A stretch of 64,000 bases of DNA from positions 372,001 through 436,000 of the forward strand of contig NZ_VIVQ01000002.1 of NCBI RefSeq assembly GCF_007829035.1, written 5' to 3'. The stretch comes from Rudaeicoccus suwonensis (lineage in GTDB: Bacteria > Actinomycetota > Actinomycetes > Actinomycetales > Dermatophilaceae). The position numbers and the translations under genes are program-made. Below the pieces are notes generated by a model, which was not told the DNA's origin, did no database searches, and saw nothing but the letters and a program-made list of their open reading frames with translations. This document shows positions 33,336 to 42,109 of this stretch, piece after piece (the first letter of the stretch is position 1; each line of letters starts with the position of its first letter).

Positions 33336-34841
33336 GGCTCTTCATACCTGCGGTGGGGGTAGGTGTTCGGGGTGGGTGAGTCCGCCGCCGATGAGGAGCA
33401 TGCGTAGCCGGTAGTTGTGACGGTTGCGGAAGCCTCGGGCGACGCGGCGGTGGAGTTCGATGAGGCCGTTGATCGCTTCGGTGCCTCCGTTGTTGGCGCG
33501 GCCGGTGGTGAAGTAGGCCAGGAATGCTTCTTTCCACCGGTTGAGGGTCTTGCCGAGACGGCGGATCTCGGGGATCGGGCAGTTGGGGAAGGAGTCGAGG
33601 ATTTTGGTGGCGATGGTGCGTCCGGTAGCCAGGTCTTCGGCGGCGTAGGCGCTACGCAGTTGCTGGGCGGCTTGCCATGCGATGGACACTTCTTCGTGTG
33701 CCTCGTGCGCGTTGATGGCCGCGGTCAAGCGGGCTTTCTGCTTGTCGGTCAACCGGTCGGGGTTACAGCGCAGGATGGTCATGATCGAGTAGAGCGGGTC
33801 ACCTTTGCGGCCGCGGTGTCCGAGGGTGTCGTGCTGCACCCGGCGGCGCACGTCATCGACGGCGTCAGTACCAAGCTTGACGACGTGGAAAGCGTCCAAT
33901 ACGGCTGTAGCGTCTTCTAATTCGTCATCGATTGCGTTCTTGTACCCCTGGAACGGGTCGAGCGTGGCGACCTTGATGTGGTCCCGGAACGTGTGGTTGC
34001 GGGCCTTGAGCCAGTCGGCGTACACGACCCCGGATCGGCCGGGTACCAGGTCCAGCAGCCTGGCCCGGACGCGCCACTGTCCTTTGTTCTTCCCGGAGGT
34101 GACCTGGTGGCGGGTCAGGTCGACCATCCCGGTCAGCTCTTTGGGTCCCCGCTTGATGGTGGATACGTGGTGCCAGATGTGCTCGTCCACGCCTAAGGTC
34201 CTCACGCCGTTGAACCGGGTCGGGTCCGCGTCCATCGCTTCCAACAGCGGCTTGATCGCCGACCAGACGGTGCGCCAGGTCGTGCCCAACTGCCGCGCGA
34301 TGCCCTGCACGGAGGCGTTCTCGCGGCGGATCAGGCGGATCGCCCACCAGCACGCCCGAGTGGTCAGCAGCGCCCGCGGCGCGGCGACCCGATCGTCCTG
34401 CTCAGTGAAACCCTTCGTCCCGCAGGAAGGTTCGCTACAAGACCACGTCCGCTTACGCCATCGAACTCGCACCGGCCGCCCGAACGACGGCGCATCGATC
34501 AGTTCGTGAACCCGACGGCCATGACTCTCGGCGACCACCCCACAGGCGGCACAGCCCATCAGCCCAGCCGGTGATTCGACCGTCACGATCAGCCCGTAGT
34601 CACGTTCGCCGACATCGGTCACGTGCAGGCCAGGTAAGCCGACCAATAGGTCGCACCGGGCGCAACACGAGCCAGCAGAGCATGCGCGGGCACACCCGCA
34701 CCCCGTAGGGTCAGACATCGTCGAGGTCCTTGAGATCAGAAGAGGTAGAAGACCTTCCGATCCTCAGGGACCTCGACCCTTCACCAGCTCAAGCCACCCC
34801 TCGGCTCGTCGCGCTCACCCCCACCCCAAATACGAAGAGCC
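33336..34841 (-). mobile_element. ISL3-family insertion sequence with 8-bp target duplication
   Basis: Terminal inverted repeats begin GGCTCTTC at both ends (33336 rightward; 34841 on the complement) and continue with similarity through GGTGGGGGT. The 8-bp word CGTAATCG flanks it on both sides (33328-33335 and 34842-34849), as expected for ISL3. This marks a complete, probably recent insertion. Confidence 0.92.
33342..34718 (-). CDS. ISL3-family transposase
   Basis: A 458-aa transposase. An N-terminal zinc-finger-like cysteine cluster (CGCARACSAGSCCARC; CAACG) is followed by a helix-turn-helix (VQGIARQLGTTWRTVWSAIK). The DDE core includes Asp in RTLGVDEHIW and Asp in VATLDPFQGYKNA, with the Glu in NNGGTEAINGLIE. 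It is full length with no disruption, filling the element. Confidence 0.9.
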   Translation of the reverse strand: MSDPTGCGCARACSAGSCCARCDLLVGLPGLHVTDVGERDYGLIVTVESPAGLMGCAACGVVAESHGRRVHELIDAPSFGRPVRVRWRKRTWSCSEPSCGTKGFTEQDDRVAAPRALLTTRACWWAIRLIRRENASVQGIARQLGTTWRTVWSAIKPLLEAMDADPTRFNGVRTLGVDEHIWHHVSTIKRGPKELTGMVDLTRHQVTSGKNKGQWRVRARLLDLVPGRSGVVYADWLKARNHTFRDHIKVATLDPFQGYKNAIDDELEDATAVLDAFHVVKLGTDAVDDVRRRVQHDTLGHRGRKGDPLYSIMTILRCNPDRLTDKQKARLTAAINAHEAHEEVSIAWQAAQQLRSAYAAEDLATGRTIATKILDSFPNCPIPEIRRLGKTLNRWKEAFLAYFTTGRANNGGTEAINGLIELHRRVARGFRNRHNYRLRMLLIGGGLTHPEHLPPPQV

Positions 34842-34982
34842 CGTAATCGGCAGACGCGGAAGTTCATTTCTCAATAATAAAATCCGTATTGACACAACGT
34901 TAAATAGGTGGCGAGCGCCTTGTGCGACAGCGACGAATTATCTAACCGCAATGCGCTGTCTTCGCTGCATCTCGACACTGGG

Positions 34983-37900
34983 CTAGAAGTTTTGAGCCAT
35001 ATTCGTGAAGCGACTGTAGTGACCCTGGAACGCGACGGTGATCGTGTCAGTGGGGCCGTTTCGGTGCTTGGCCACGATCAAATCTGCCTCGCCCGCACGC
35101 TCGGACTCTCGGTCGTAGGAATCTTCACGATGCAGCAGGATCACCATGTCGGCATCCTGCTCGATGCTGTTGTGCGCAGCGATGCCGTTGGCGATGAAAT
35201 TGTGCGACCCGACCACCGTGGCGTCGAAGACTTCCTCGATCCCGTCGACCTCAATCGACACCACGGTGTCCCAGAAGATGTCGTTGACGCAGAGGAGTTC
35301 CAACTCCGCACTGTCGAGCACCTGTGCGACTTGGCCGAGACGCTCGCGCGACGGCGAATGCTTCCACAAGGCCGACCCGCAAAACTGCGTTCCCATCGCG
35401 GCGGCGAACTCACGATGCGTCATACCTCGCTCGGCCATGACGCCCTTGACCGTGTCCCACACCTGGGTCGGCACGGTGTCGACATTGGTGTTGGCGGTGA
35501 CCTCACGAACGATCGCGAGCAACCGAGCGGCATTCTGCGCACGGTCACCAAAGACACCGATCTCCTGAAGAAACCTGCGCTGGCTGTCGGCGCCAGAAAT
35601 GTCGATCGTGTAGCCGTCGCGGTAGCCCGCCTTGCGAGTCACCTTGGTGCGCGTCGAGATGCCGAAACGCAGCAGCAGCAGGCTCAGGTCGTCCACCAGC
35701 CGACGCGATGTGGACGCGTAGTAGATCCGACCGCCGCGGCCGGTCTTGTTCACCGTCACCGACCCGTCTGTCGCCCAGATGTGTTTGAGGAACAATGCGA
35801 TCTGCCTCTTTGAGGCGTGAAACAGCGATTCTGGAACGAACTTTTCGTGACTGCGCAAACCGAAAAGGCCCAACTCGTCCAGCCACTCGGCGATCGGGTT
35901 GCGCACCCCGTGGCCACGCTGGAACGGAGCTCGCAACCGCAGCGTCGACACCCGGGCGGCCGCATAGTCATCGCGCACCGCAGCGACTCCGAATCCGACC
36001 AACGCCGCCTTGGTCACAGCAGCGAGATTTTGTTCGTCGATGCTGGCGTAACGGATCGGCTGCCGTCGAACGAACGACCCGTCGCCGATCATGTGCGCCA
36101 GCAGGATCAGTTTCTCGTCCGAATCCCACGGCTCATGCAGCTGTGGCGCCGGCACGTGGCGTGGCACAGCAAGCCGCTCACCTGTGCGCAAATCGCCCAG
36201 TGCAGCCCACCCGCCATACGTGAGAAAGCGGTGATTCTCGGTGGCGCGCACCGTCTTGCCGGACGCCAGCGCCATCTTGAAAACCGGCCGCACCCCCGTG
36301 CGGAAGGCATGGGTCAGTGGGCGCACGACATACCGCAACGAGTCGTCCAGAGCCCAGATCGGCACCTCAGTCTCACCGGACGCCGCCAATTCGCCGATCG
36401 ACACCTCGGCACCGGTGTCCGCCCTCAACAATCGCGTGTCGGCAGTGAGGCAACCGGATTCGCGAAGGTCGGACATCTGCGGACGCTTGTCGGTGCGCTG
36501 CTCCGGACCACGGTTCAACTGCGAGATAGCGATGACCGGAACGTTGAGTTCCTTTGCGAGCAGCTTCAGCGCACGCGAGAATTCCGACACCTCCTGCTGA
36601 CGGGACTCCACGCGTTTTCCGGAGGTCATCAGCTGCAGGTAGTCGATGATGACGAGCTTGAGGTTGTTGCGCTCTTTGAGCCGCCGACACTTGGAGCGGA
36701 TCTCCATCAGCGACATGTTCGGCGAATCGTCAATGAACAGAGGCGCATCCGCGACTTTGCCCATCGTGGTCGCCAGTCTGGTCCAGTCTTCGTCGCGCAT
36801 CGTGCCCTTGCGCATGTGCTGCAATTGAATGCCACCTTCGGCGGACAAAAGGCGCATTGAAATTTCGGACTTGCTCATTTCGAGCGAGAAGATGGCGCTC
36901 GCCATACCTGCCTTGATCGAGCACGCACGCGCAATGTCGAGGCCGATCGTCGAGTTGTGGGTCGGGATCATCGCCCGGCTCGCGAGATACAGATGCGAGT
37001 CGTTGTCGACCTGCACGCAACGCACCGGCACCGACGGAATCGGCCGGACGTCGACGATGAATTGCGAGTTGCGGCGCTGGAAGGTGCGCGAACGCAATTC
37101 TTTGTGCAGCAGCTTCTTCCGGTCGAGCCAGAAGACATCTTCGTCCGTCGAGAACGTCATTGTGTACGCCGTCGACGACTCCTCCGAGCGCCCGTTGACC
37201 CGCTTTCGCGAGGCACCGAACCGCAGCCCCAAGGACGCCAAGAGGTCCTGCACATCATCACGAAGCCGCGGACTCGTGGTTGTGAACTGCACGCAGCCAC
37301 TCGCGGTCACTGTGCCGTCCGTATCCAGCAGACCGGCAAGCAGCGCCCACCGCTGATCGGCACTGGCGCGCAGGTACGACACCGGTATGTGCTTGTTGCC
37401 GAGCACCCCAAGCGTCCGCAGCCGCCCCCGCACCGAGCCGTGCCGGTCGTGGCACGCCTGGCATCGACGCATCCCGGACGAGGGCGCGCCGCAGTCAGGG
37501 CAGCTGGGTGCGACGGCGTACCCGATCCCCTTTGCCCGTCCGCCACAGCTGCGACCACATGTGCGCACCTGAGAGGTCTGAGGGACGAAGTCCGCACCAC
37601 AGACGACGCAAAGCCGTGACGCGACTGCCTCGGTGGGAAGTCGCAGGGAGTACCTCATCGTCGCCTTGGTCTTGGTGACCCTGACGCCCTGGCTCTCCAA
37701 CAACATGACCATCTGGTCATCGGCACTGGTGATCGTCGCCTGGTCGGTCGTGCCGTCCCCGAGCCATGCCCCGAGAACATATGGCGGCACCAGCGCGTCA
37801 ATCTGCGGCAACTGCAACGGCTCGGTCAACCGGACGCTGTGATTGAGCCGGGCCTCCTTGGTGCTCGTGCGGAGGGTGGCTGCGATTTCGGCGGTCGTGC

Positions 37901-38879
37901 GAACGGCGGGCTTGATCCGCTGCGTCCTAACGCTCGCCAGGCTGCAGCGAGCTTGTTGTTCGGACCGTCTGCTGGCCCGGGTATCCGTCAGCCACTGATG
38001 CTGCTCGTCAGCGACGATCACGGTGCCATCCGCGAATTCGACCTCGTAGCAAGGGCGCTCGTGCATCACGTCGGTCGCGGCGACTACGGTCGTCGGGCGT
38101 CCATCGGCTCCGATCAGCTGGTCGCCGACGTGCACGTCACCCATGGTCGTCCAACCCGTGGGCGTCGGGAGCGGGGTGTCCAGCGCGAGGGCCTTGCCGA
38201 CGGCAGGCCTCGCCGCAATGACAATCATCTGTCCCGGGTGCAAACCGTTGGTCAATGTGTCCAAATCCGTGAATCCGGTCGGCACACCGGTCATTTGACC
38301 GTTGTTGCCACTGGCGGCATCGATCTCGTCGGCGGTCTCGGCGATGATGTCGCCGAGCCGGACGTAGTCCTCGGTCTCCTTGCCGGCCGTCACTCCGAAG
38401 ATCTCGGCTTGCGCCGCGTTGATGACGTCGACAACGTCGCCGCCGCCGTCGGCATACCCCATCTGCACGATGCGGGTGCCGGCGTCGACGAGCCGGCGCA
38501 GCACAGCACGCTCGGCGACGATCTCGGCGTAGAAACCGGCGTTCGCCGCGGTCGGAACGCCCTGGATCAGCTCGTGCAGGTAGGCCTGCCCGCCGACACG
38601 CTGAAGCTCACCGCGTTTGGTGAGCTCGTCGGCGACGGTGATCGCGTCAGCGGGCTCGCCGCGGCCGTAGAGGTCGATGATCGCTTCGTAGATGAGTTCG
38701 TGGGCCGGCCGGTAAAAGTCGCGGCCGTCGACAGACTCCGTCGCTGCAGCGATCGCATCCTTGGACAGCAGCATCCCGCCGAGCACGGACTGCTCTGCCT
38801 GGACGTCCTGCGGGGGCAGCATGCCACCTCCGCGGCGGCTGTCGTCCTCGTAGTCGCCGGGGAACTCAGCGATCGCCAC
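34983..38879 (-). CDS. dnaB: replicative DNA helicase DnaB containing two inteins
   Basis: A 1298-aa precursor. The extein parts total about 457 aa, the normal DnaB length: N-terminal domain (PPQDVQAEQSVLGGMLLSKD), RecA-like ATPase with Walker A ARPAVGK-S split by intein 1, Walker B LVIIDYLQLM, and SDLRESG-SIEQDAD split by intein 2. After splicing it unwinds DNA at the replication fork. GTG 38879 was chosen because AGGAGG lies 6 bases upstream and the usual VAIAEFPGDY start follows. The long upstream gap contains a DnaA-box array. The gene is isolated from rplI by secreted-protein genes and a MATE exporter. Confidence 0.95.
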   Translation of the reverse strand: MAIAEFPGDYEDDSRRGGGMLPPQDVQAEQSVLGGMLLSKDAIAAATESVDGRDFYRPAHELIYEAIIDLYGRGEPADAITVADELTKRGELQRVGGQAYLHELIQGVPTAANAGFYAEIVAERAVLRRLVDAGTRIVQMGYADGGGDVVDVINAAQAEIFGVTAGKETEDYVRLGDIIAETADEIDAASGNNGQMTGVPTGFTDLDTLTNGLHPGQMIVIAARPAVGKALALDTPLPTPTGWTTMGDVHVGDQLIGADGRPTTVVAATDVMHERPCYEVEFADGTVIVADEQHQWLTDTRASRRSEQQARCSLASVRTQRIKPAVRTTAEIAATLRTSTKEARLNHSVRLTEPLQLPQIDALVPPYVLGAWLGDGTTDQATITSADDQMVMLLESQGVRVTKTKATMRYSLRLPTEAVASRLCVVCGADFVPQTSQVRTCGRSCGGRAKGIGYAVAPSCPDCGAPSSGMRRCQACHDRHGSVRGRLRTLGVLGNKHIPVSYLRASADQRWALLAGLLDTDGTVTASGCVQFTTTSPRLRDDVQDLLASLGLRFGASRKRVNGRSEESSTAYTMTFSTDEDVFWLDRKKLLHKELRSRTFQRRNSQFIVDVRPIPSVPVRCVQVDNDSHLYLASRAMIPTHNSTIGLDIARACSIKAGMASAIFSLEMSKSEISMRLLSAEGGIQLQHMRKGTMRDEDWTRLATTMGKVADAPLFIDDSPNMSLMEIRSKCRRLKERNNLKLVIIDYLQLMTSGKRVESRQQEVSEFSRALKLLAKELNVPVIAISQLNRGPEQRTDKRPQMSDLRESGCLTADTRLLRADTGAEVSIGELAASGETEVPIWALDDSLRYVVRPLTHAFRTGVRPVFKMALASGKTVRATENHRFLTYGGWAALGDLRTGERLAVPRHVPAPQLHEPWDSDEKLILLAHMIGDGSFVRRQPIRYASIDEQNLAAVTKAALVGFGVAAVRDDYAAARVSTLRLRAPFQRGHGVRNPIAEWLDELGLFGLRSHEKFVPESLFHASKRQIALFLKHIWATDGSVTVNKTGRGGRIYYASTSRRLVDDLSLLLLRFGISTRTKVTRKAGYRDGYTIDISGADSQRRFLQEIGVFGDRAQNAARLLAIVREVTANTNVDTVPTQVWDTVKGVMAERGMTHREFAAAMGTQFCGSALWKHSPSRERLGQVAQVLDSAELELLCVNDIFWDTVVSIEVDGIEEVFDATVVGSHNFIANGIAAHNSIEQDADMVILLHREDSYDRESERAGEADLIVAKHRNGPTDTITVAFQGHYSRFTNMAQNF
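35169..36452 (-). other. DnaB intein 2 (428 aa), class 1
   Basis: Inserted after SDLRESG. It starts with Cys1 (CLTADTRLL), has the block B TxxH in RATENHRF and ends IAAHN before Ser+1, so standard class 1 splicing is expected. LAGLIDADG-type motifs are LLAHMIGDGSF and FLKHIWATDGSV. A helix-turn-helix-like stretch (MAERGMTHREFAAAMG) near the end may help the endonuclease bind DNA. Confidence 0.88.
36954..38192 (-). other. DnaB intein 1 (413 aa), class 3-like, in the Walker A loop
   Basis: Inserted between Lys and Ser of the P-loop. It begins with Ala (ALALDTPLPTPTGW), not Cys/Ser. It has the W-C-T set that defines class 3 inteins: Trp in DEQHQWLTD (intein residue 67), Cys in VRCVQVDND (392) and Thr in MIPTHN (411), then Asn413 and Ser+1. 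Two LAGLIDADG-type motifs (VLGAWLGDGTT and ALLAGLLDTDGTV) indicate a homing endonuclease. Between them lie four paired-cysteine knuckles (residues ~195-251). Confidence 0.85.
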
Positions 38880-39011
38880 GCATGCCCTCCTGGAGCCTGG
38901 ATTCGAACATGTGTCGATTGCATCACCAGGCACTGACAAGGCCACATCGACACCGAAAGCGCCACGCTAGATCCCGGCATCGCGACGCGCCAAACGTATG
39001 CCGCAGGGCCA

Positions 39012-39087
39012 TGTGGACAAGCTGCGGACAACGTGTGGACAGGTACCTCATGCAGTGTGCACACCCTGGGGACAATCCTGTGGATAG
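39012..39087. promoter_or_regulatory. array of DnaA-box-like 9-mers upstream of dnaB
   Basis: The 406-bp gap 38880-39285 has no gene. It contains TGTGGACAA (39012-39020, exact complement of the actinobacterial box TTGTCCACA), TGCGGACAA (39023), TGTGGACAG (39034), TGGGGACAA (39067) and TGTGGATAG (39079), all in one orientation at spacings of 11, 11, 33 and 12 bp. TTACCCACA at 39182-39190 is a further near match. DnaA control of dnaB, or DnaA titration, is inferred. Confidence 0.65.
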
Positions 39088-39285
39088 CGCGCGGCCGACT
39101 CGATGATGGGGTCGCTGACCTGCGGAAACACCATCCAATGAGTGTGGAGGAAAGAAACTTTGCCAGTCCGGCGGCCCGGAGTTACCCACAGGTCGTCCGG
39201 TCAATTGTCAAGTCACTCGTACCTGTCGGCGTGGCGCTGGACGCTCAGTTCACACCAGGTGTGTGGTGCCAGTTCGGTGCGTGGT

Positions 39286-40197
39286 TTATCGGACGAGGCG
39301 GTTGGTGGCTTGCAGGACTTGTAGGGCTTGGGCGGGTCCGGTGATGGTGGCGGTGCCGGGCAGGTTGGCCCAGTCCTGGTCGTCGACGGAGAACTGTCCG
39401 GAGTACACGACGGTGGCGCGGGTGGTGACGGTGCCGGGGTGGGTGTAGGTGTGGACCAGGTCCCCGCCTGGGTATCCGCCGCCGGTGCTGGTGGCGGGGC
39501 CGAGGGTGGTGCCGTCGCCGAGGGTGATGGTGGTGGTGTGGAAGACGGGTCGGATCCGCACGGTGTGTCCCAGCAGGGTGGTGGTGCGGACTTGCCCGGG
39601 GCCGTACCCGCCTGCGGGGAAGGTGGCGGTGAAGTAGGTGGGCAGGTTGACCAGGGTCCGGTTGCCCACCGGTTCGATCCTGATGACTGGTGCGGTGAAG
39701 GGGGTGCGGTCGAATTCGGACTGGATCATCGCCAGGGTGAGTCGTGGTTTGTCGATGGTGTTCGGGACCAGGTTCGGGTAGCAGGTCTCACCACCGGCTT
39801 GCCAGTCTCCGTGCGCGTTGGCGGGCAGGACGGTGCGGAACCGGATCCGCACCAACGGCCCGGTCGCGTTCGGCATGCCATCACAGGAGGTGTAGGCCTT
39901 GGTGCACGCGGCGACGTCTTCACCGCCGATGTTCGCCGGGCACGCCAGCACGGTTTGGTACTCCAACGGCACCGTCCGCACGACGGTCCTCTTCCCGTCT
40001 TTCACCCGAGCCCGTTTCTCCGTCGGCAGATCCCGCGTCTGCCTTTCAGAAAGACCGATCTTTGCACCGTCACCACCGGTGGTCCCACACACGCCGAGTC
40101 CACACTTGCCAGTCCGCTCGACGGCCTGAGCGATCTCCGTGCCGCTGCAGCACACGGCGATGAGTGCTGTGACCACTCCGATCGCCCGTAATTTCAT
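39286..40197 (-). CDS. secreted hypothetical protein with PKD-like C-terminus
   Basis: A 303-aa protein with a signal peptide (MKLRAIGVVTALIAVCCSG). Cysteines in CPANIGGEDVAACTKAYTSC suggest disulfides outside the cell. Near the C-terminus, HTYTHPGTVTTRATVVYSG looks like a PKD-type beta-sandwich. Function unknown. ATG 40197 overlaps the DUF6318 gene stop by 4 nt, so the two are co-translated; such pairs are common in related actinobacteria. Confidence 0.7.
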   Translation of the reverse strand: MKLRAIGVVTALIAVCCSGTEIAQAVERTGKCGLGVCGTTGGDGAKIGLSERQTRDLPTEKRARVKDGKRTVVRTVPLEYQTVLACPANIGGEDVAACTKAYTSCDGMPNATGPLVRIRFRTVLPANAHGDWQAGGETCYPNLVPNTIDKPRLTLAMIQSEFDRTPFTAPVIRIEPVGNRTLVNLPTYFTATFPAGGYGPGQVRTTTLLGHTVRIRPVFHTTTITLGDGTTLGPATSTGGGYPGGDLVHTYTHPGTVTTRATVVYSGQFSVDDQDWANLPGTATITGPAQALQVLQATNRLVR

Positions 40198-40811
40198 GTG
40201 AGATCCGCGTCCTGGTCGATCTTGATCGCGGAGCATTTCCAGCCTGTTTCTGTCCAACTGAGATAGAAAACGAGACCCAAGTTCTTTTCAAATGGATACT
40301 TGTTCACGACCACATCTTTGGCGTTCAGCACGTTTATGGCGTTCTGGTCAACCACCGCCTCGATAACCATCCCTGACTCGAACGGCAGCCGCGCTGCGTA
40401 GTGAAAACTCGCGGCTGGAGCGGAATTACGTTCTCCGTCCTTTTGAAGGCTTGCCACATTCCCTTCGTAGTTCGCGCAGGTCTTGCAGGAATCGAGCGCC
40501 AGAGGCTCGAGCACACCGGTCCTGGGACGGAGGCCGGTCTCGTTGATGAGGTCGACGTAGTGCTTTGCGAACGCCTTCGCTCCGGCCTCGGTGTGCTGAC
40601 GGGCGGCTTCTGGCACGCCAGGCGCGCCCGCAGCCGTTCCACTCGAACTCGGTGACGCTGACGCGCTCGCCGAGGGGCTTGTCGCCTTCGACGCGGCCGT
40701 GATCACCGGCACCGACGAACCGGCCGTCTCGCTCGAGGACCCTCCACAACCAGCGACCCCGACCAGGCCGACGATCGCGACACCAGCCATCACGACACGT
40801 GACGAAACCAT
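40194..40811 (-). CDS. DUF6318-family lipoprotein
   Basis: A 205-aa lipoprotein with the lipobox LVGVAGC near residue 22, then a Ser/Ala/Pro-rich linker. The folded part carries the DUF6318 pattern: PEAARQHTEAGAKAFAKHYV and LDSCKTCANYEGN. It may be a small SnoaL-like surface domain; no function is known. ATG 40811 is preferred over GTG 40817 because AGGAGG sits 6 bases before it. Confidence 0.75.
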   Translation of the reverse strand: MVSSRVVMAGVAIVGLVGVAGCGGSSSETAGSSVPVITAASKATSPSASASASPSSSGTAAGAPGVPEAARQHTEAGAKAFAKHYVDLINETGLRPRTGVLEPLALDSCKTCANYEGNVASLQKDGERNSAPAASFHYAARLPFESGMVIEAVVDQNAINVLNAKDVVVNKYPFEKNLGLVFYLSWTETGWKCSAIKIDQDADLT

Positions 40812-40958
40812 GCACACCCTCCTGAGAAATTCCTGAGTCCTCAGTATTGTGCGCGATCACCGCCCCGAACGCGACCCCAACATCCCAAGACTGTGCACAA
40901 CGCGGAGCCGCACGTCGACCGACCAGCCCACGTCCGCGACCACGCCCCGGCATACAAA

Positions 40959-40997
40959 ACGGCTCCGGCCACCCCTCAACGGGGCAGCCGGAGCCGT
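40959..40997 (-). terminator. intrinsic terminator of the NlpC/P60 gene
   Basis: ACGGCTCCGGC pairs with GCCGGAGCCGT; on the minus strand the stem is followed by TTTTGTATG, a T-run, 36 nt after the stop at 41033. Confidence 0.85.
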
Positions 40998-41032
40998 CAT
41001 ACGGAACCGAGCGGTGGGCTACGCGGCGGACC

Positions 41033-42109
41033 TCAGCGCAACGTGCCGTAACTGGACGGAGTGGTCCAGATCGTCTGGATCTGAACATCCTGACCGGGAC
41101 GCGGGGACGCGATCATCATGTTGTTCCCGAGGTAGATGCCGACGTGGTAGGCCGGGTATCCGAAGAACACCAGGTCACCCGGCTGCGGGTTGTTCGTCGA
41201 GCGCATGTAGGCCTGCTGAGCGCTGGCCGTGCGCGGGATGTAGAGCCCCGCCTGGGCGTAGACGTATGACGTCAGACCCGAGCAGTCGAAGCCCTGCGAC
41301 GGGGTGGAGCCACCCCATACATAAGGAATCCCGAGGTACTGCTTGGCGATCGCGACAACCGCACCGATACCCGTCTGATTGCCCACCGGCGTCGGGTTCG
41401 GCGTCGGCACCGGATTGTTCGACGTCCCGCACGGGAACCCACCCAGGGCGCTCCATGTGGCTGCGTCGACGGCCCCACTGACCGGGATGCCCTTGTCGTA
41501 CTGGAATGCCTTCACGGCTGCCAGCGTGAGCGGGCCGAAGACACCGTCGGTGGTGAGGCCACCCAACCGTTGCTGCGCGGTCTGCACGAGGGTGCCCTCC
41601 GCGCCGTACCGCAGCACCGACACCGAGCAACTCGGAGTCGGCGTGGGAGTCGGTGTGTTGGACCCACCCGGGAAGCCGCCGAGTGCCGCCCAGGTGAGCG
41701 GGCCGACGATGCCGTCCTGTGTCAGACCCTTGCTGCCCTGGAATGCAAGCACTCGCGCCTGCGTCAGCGGCCCCCAGATGCCGTCGGTCGTGAGACCGCC
41801 GACCCGCTGCTGCACGACCTTGACCAGTGACCCTGTGTCGCCGTAGCTGAGATAGACCACGTTCTGGTTGACTGCCGCCGCTCGCACAGACGCGGAAACA
41901 TGGCTGCCGCCGGATTTCGCAGCAGTGCTGTGTCCCGACCCGGGAGCGGCGTATGCCGGTGCCGACGCCATCAGGCTTGCCGCGGTCGCCGGCAAGCTGA
42001 GCACGGAGCCGGTCAGCACAAGACCTTTTCGTGACGTCACGGCAGGCGCGAGCTTGGCCGTCAGACCCGGCCTTGCTCTGCGGTGTCGTGGAGTTGTAAT
42101 CGTGGTCAT
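41033..42109 (-). CDS. secreted NlpC/P60 peptidoglycan hydrolase with two PG-binding domains
   Basis: A 358-aa cell-wall hydrolase. A signal peptide ends near APAYA. Two peptidoglycan-binding type 1 domains follow (VQQRVGGLTTDGIWGPLTQA and AQQRLGGLTTDGVFGPLTLA), with Thr/Pro linkers, then an NlpC/P60 endopeptidase with catalytic Cys in GFDCSGLTSYVYA and His in YHVGIYLGNN. The family cuts D-Glu-DAP type bonds in stem peptides. GAGAGGG precedes the start, and a GTAACT/AGTTAC inverted repeat lies 13-34 nt upstream. Confidence 0.9.
   Translation of the reverse strand: MTTITTPRHRRARPGLTAKLAPAVTSRKGLVLTGSVLSLPATAASLMASAPAYAAPGSGHSTAAKSGGSHVSASVRAAAVNQNVVYLSYGDTGSLVKVVQQRVGGLTTDGIWGPLTQARVLAFQGSKGLTQDGIVGPLTWAALGGFPGGSNTPTPTPTPSCSVSVLRYGAEGTLVQTAQQRLGGLTTDGVFGPLTLAAVKAFQYDKGIPVSGAVDAATWSALGGFPCGTSNNPVPTPNPTPVGNQTGIGAVVAIAKQYLGIPYVWGGSTPSQGFDCSGLTSYVYAQAGLYIPRTASAQQAYMRSTNNPQPGDLVFFGYPAYHVGIYLGNNMMIASPRPGQDVQIQTIWTTPSSYGTLR

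Noticed and set aside
38890-38920. tRNA-like GGATTCGAA segment upstream of dnaB
   Set aside because: Resembles a T-arm but no acceptor or anticodon stems can be formed around it. No tRNA was found in the window.
37839-38936. 365-codon plus-strand frame opposite dnaB
   Set aside because: Shadow of dnaB and intein 1; the composition mirrors it and no start signal is present.
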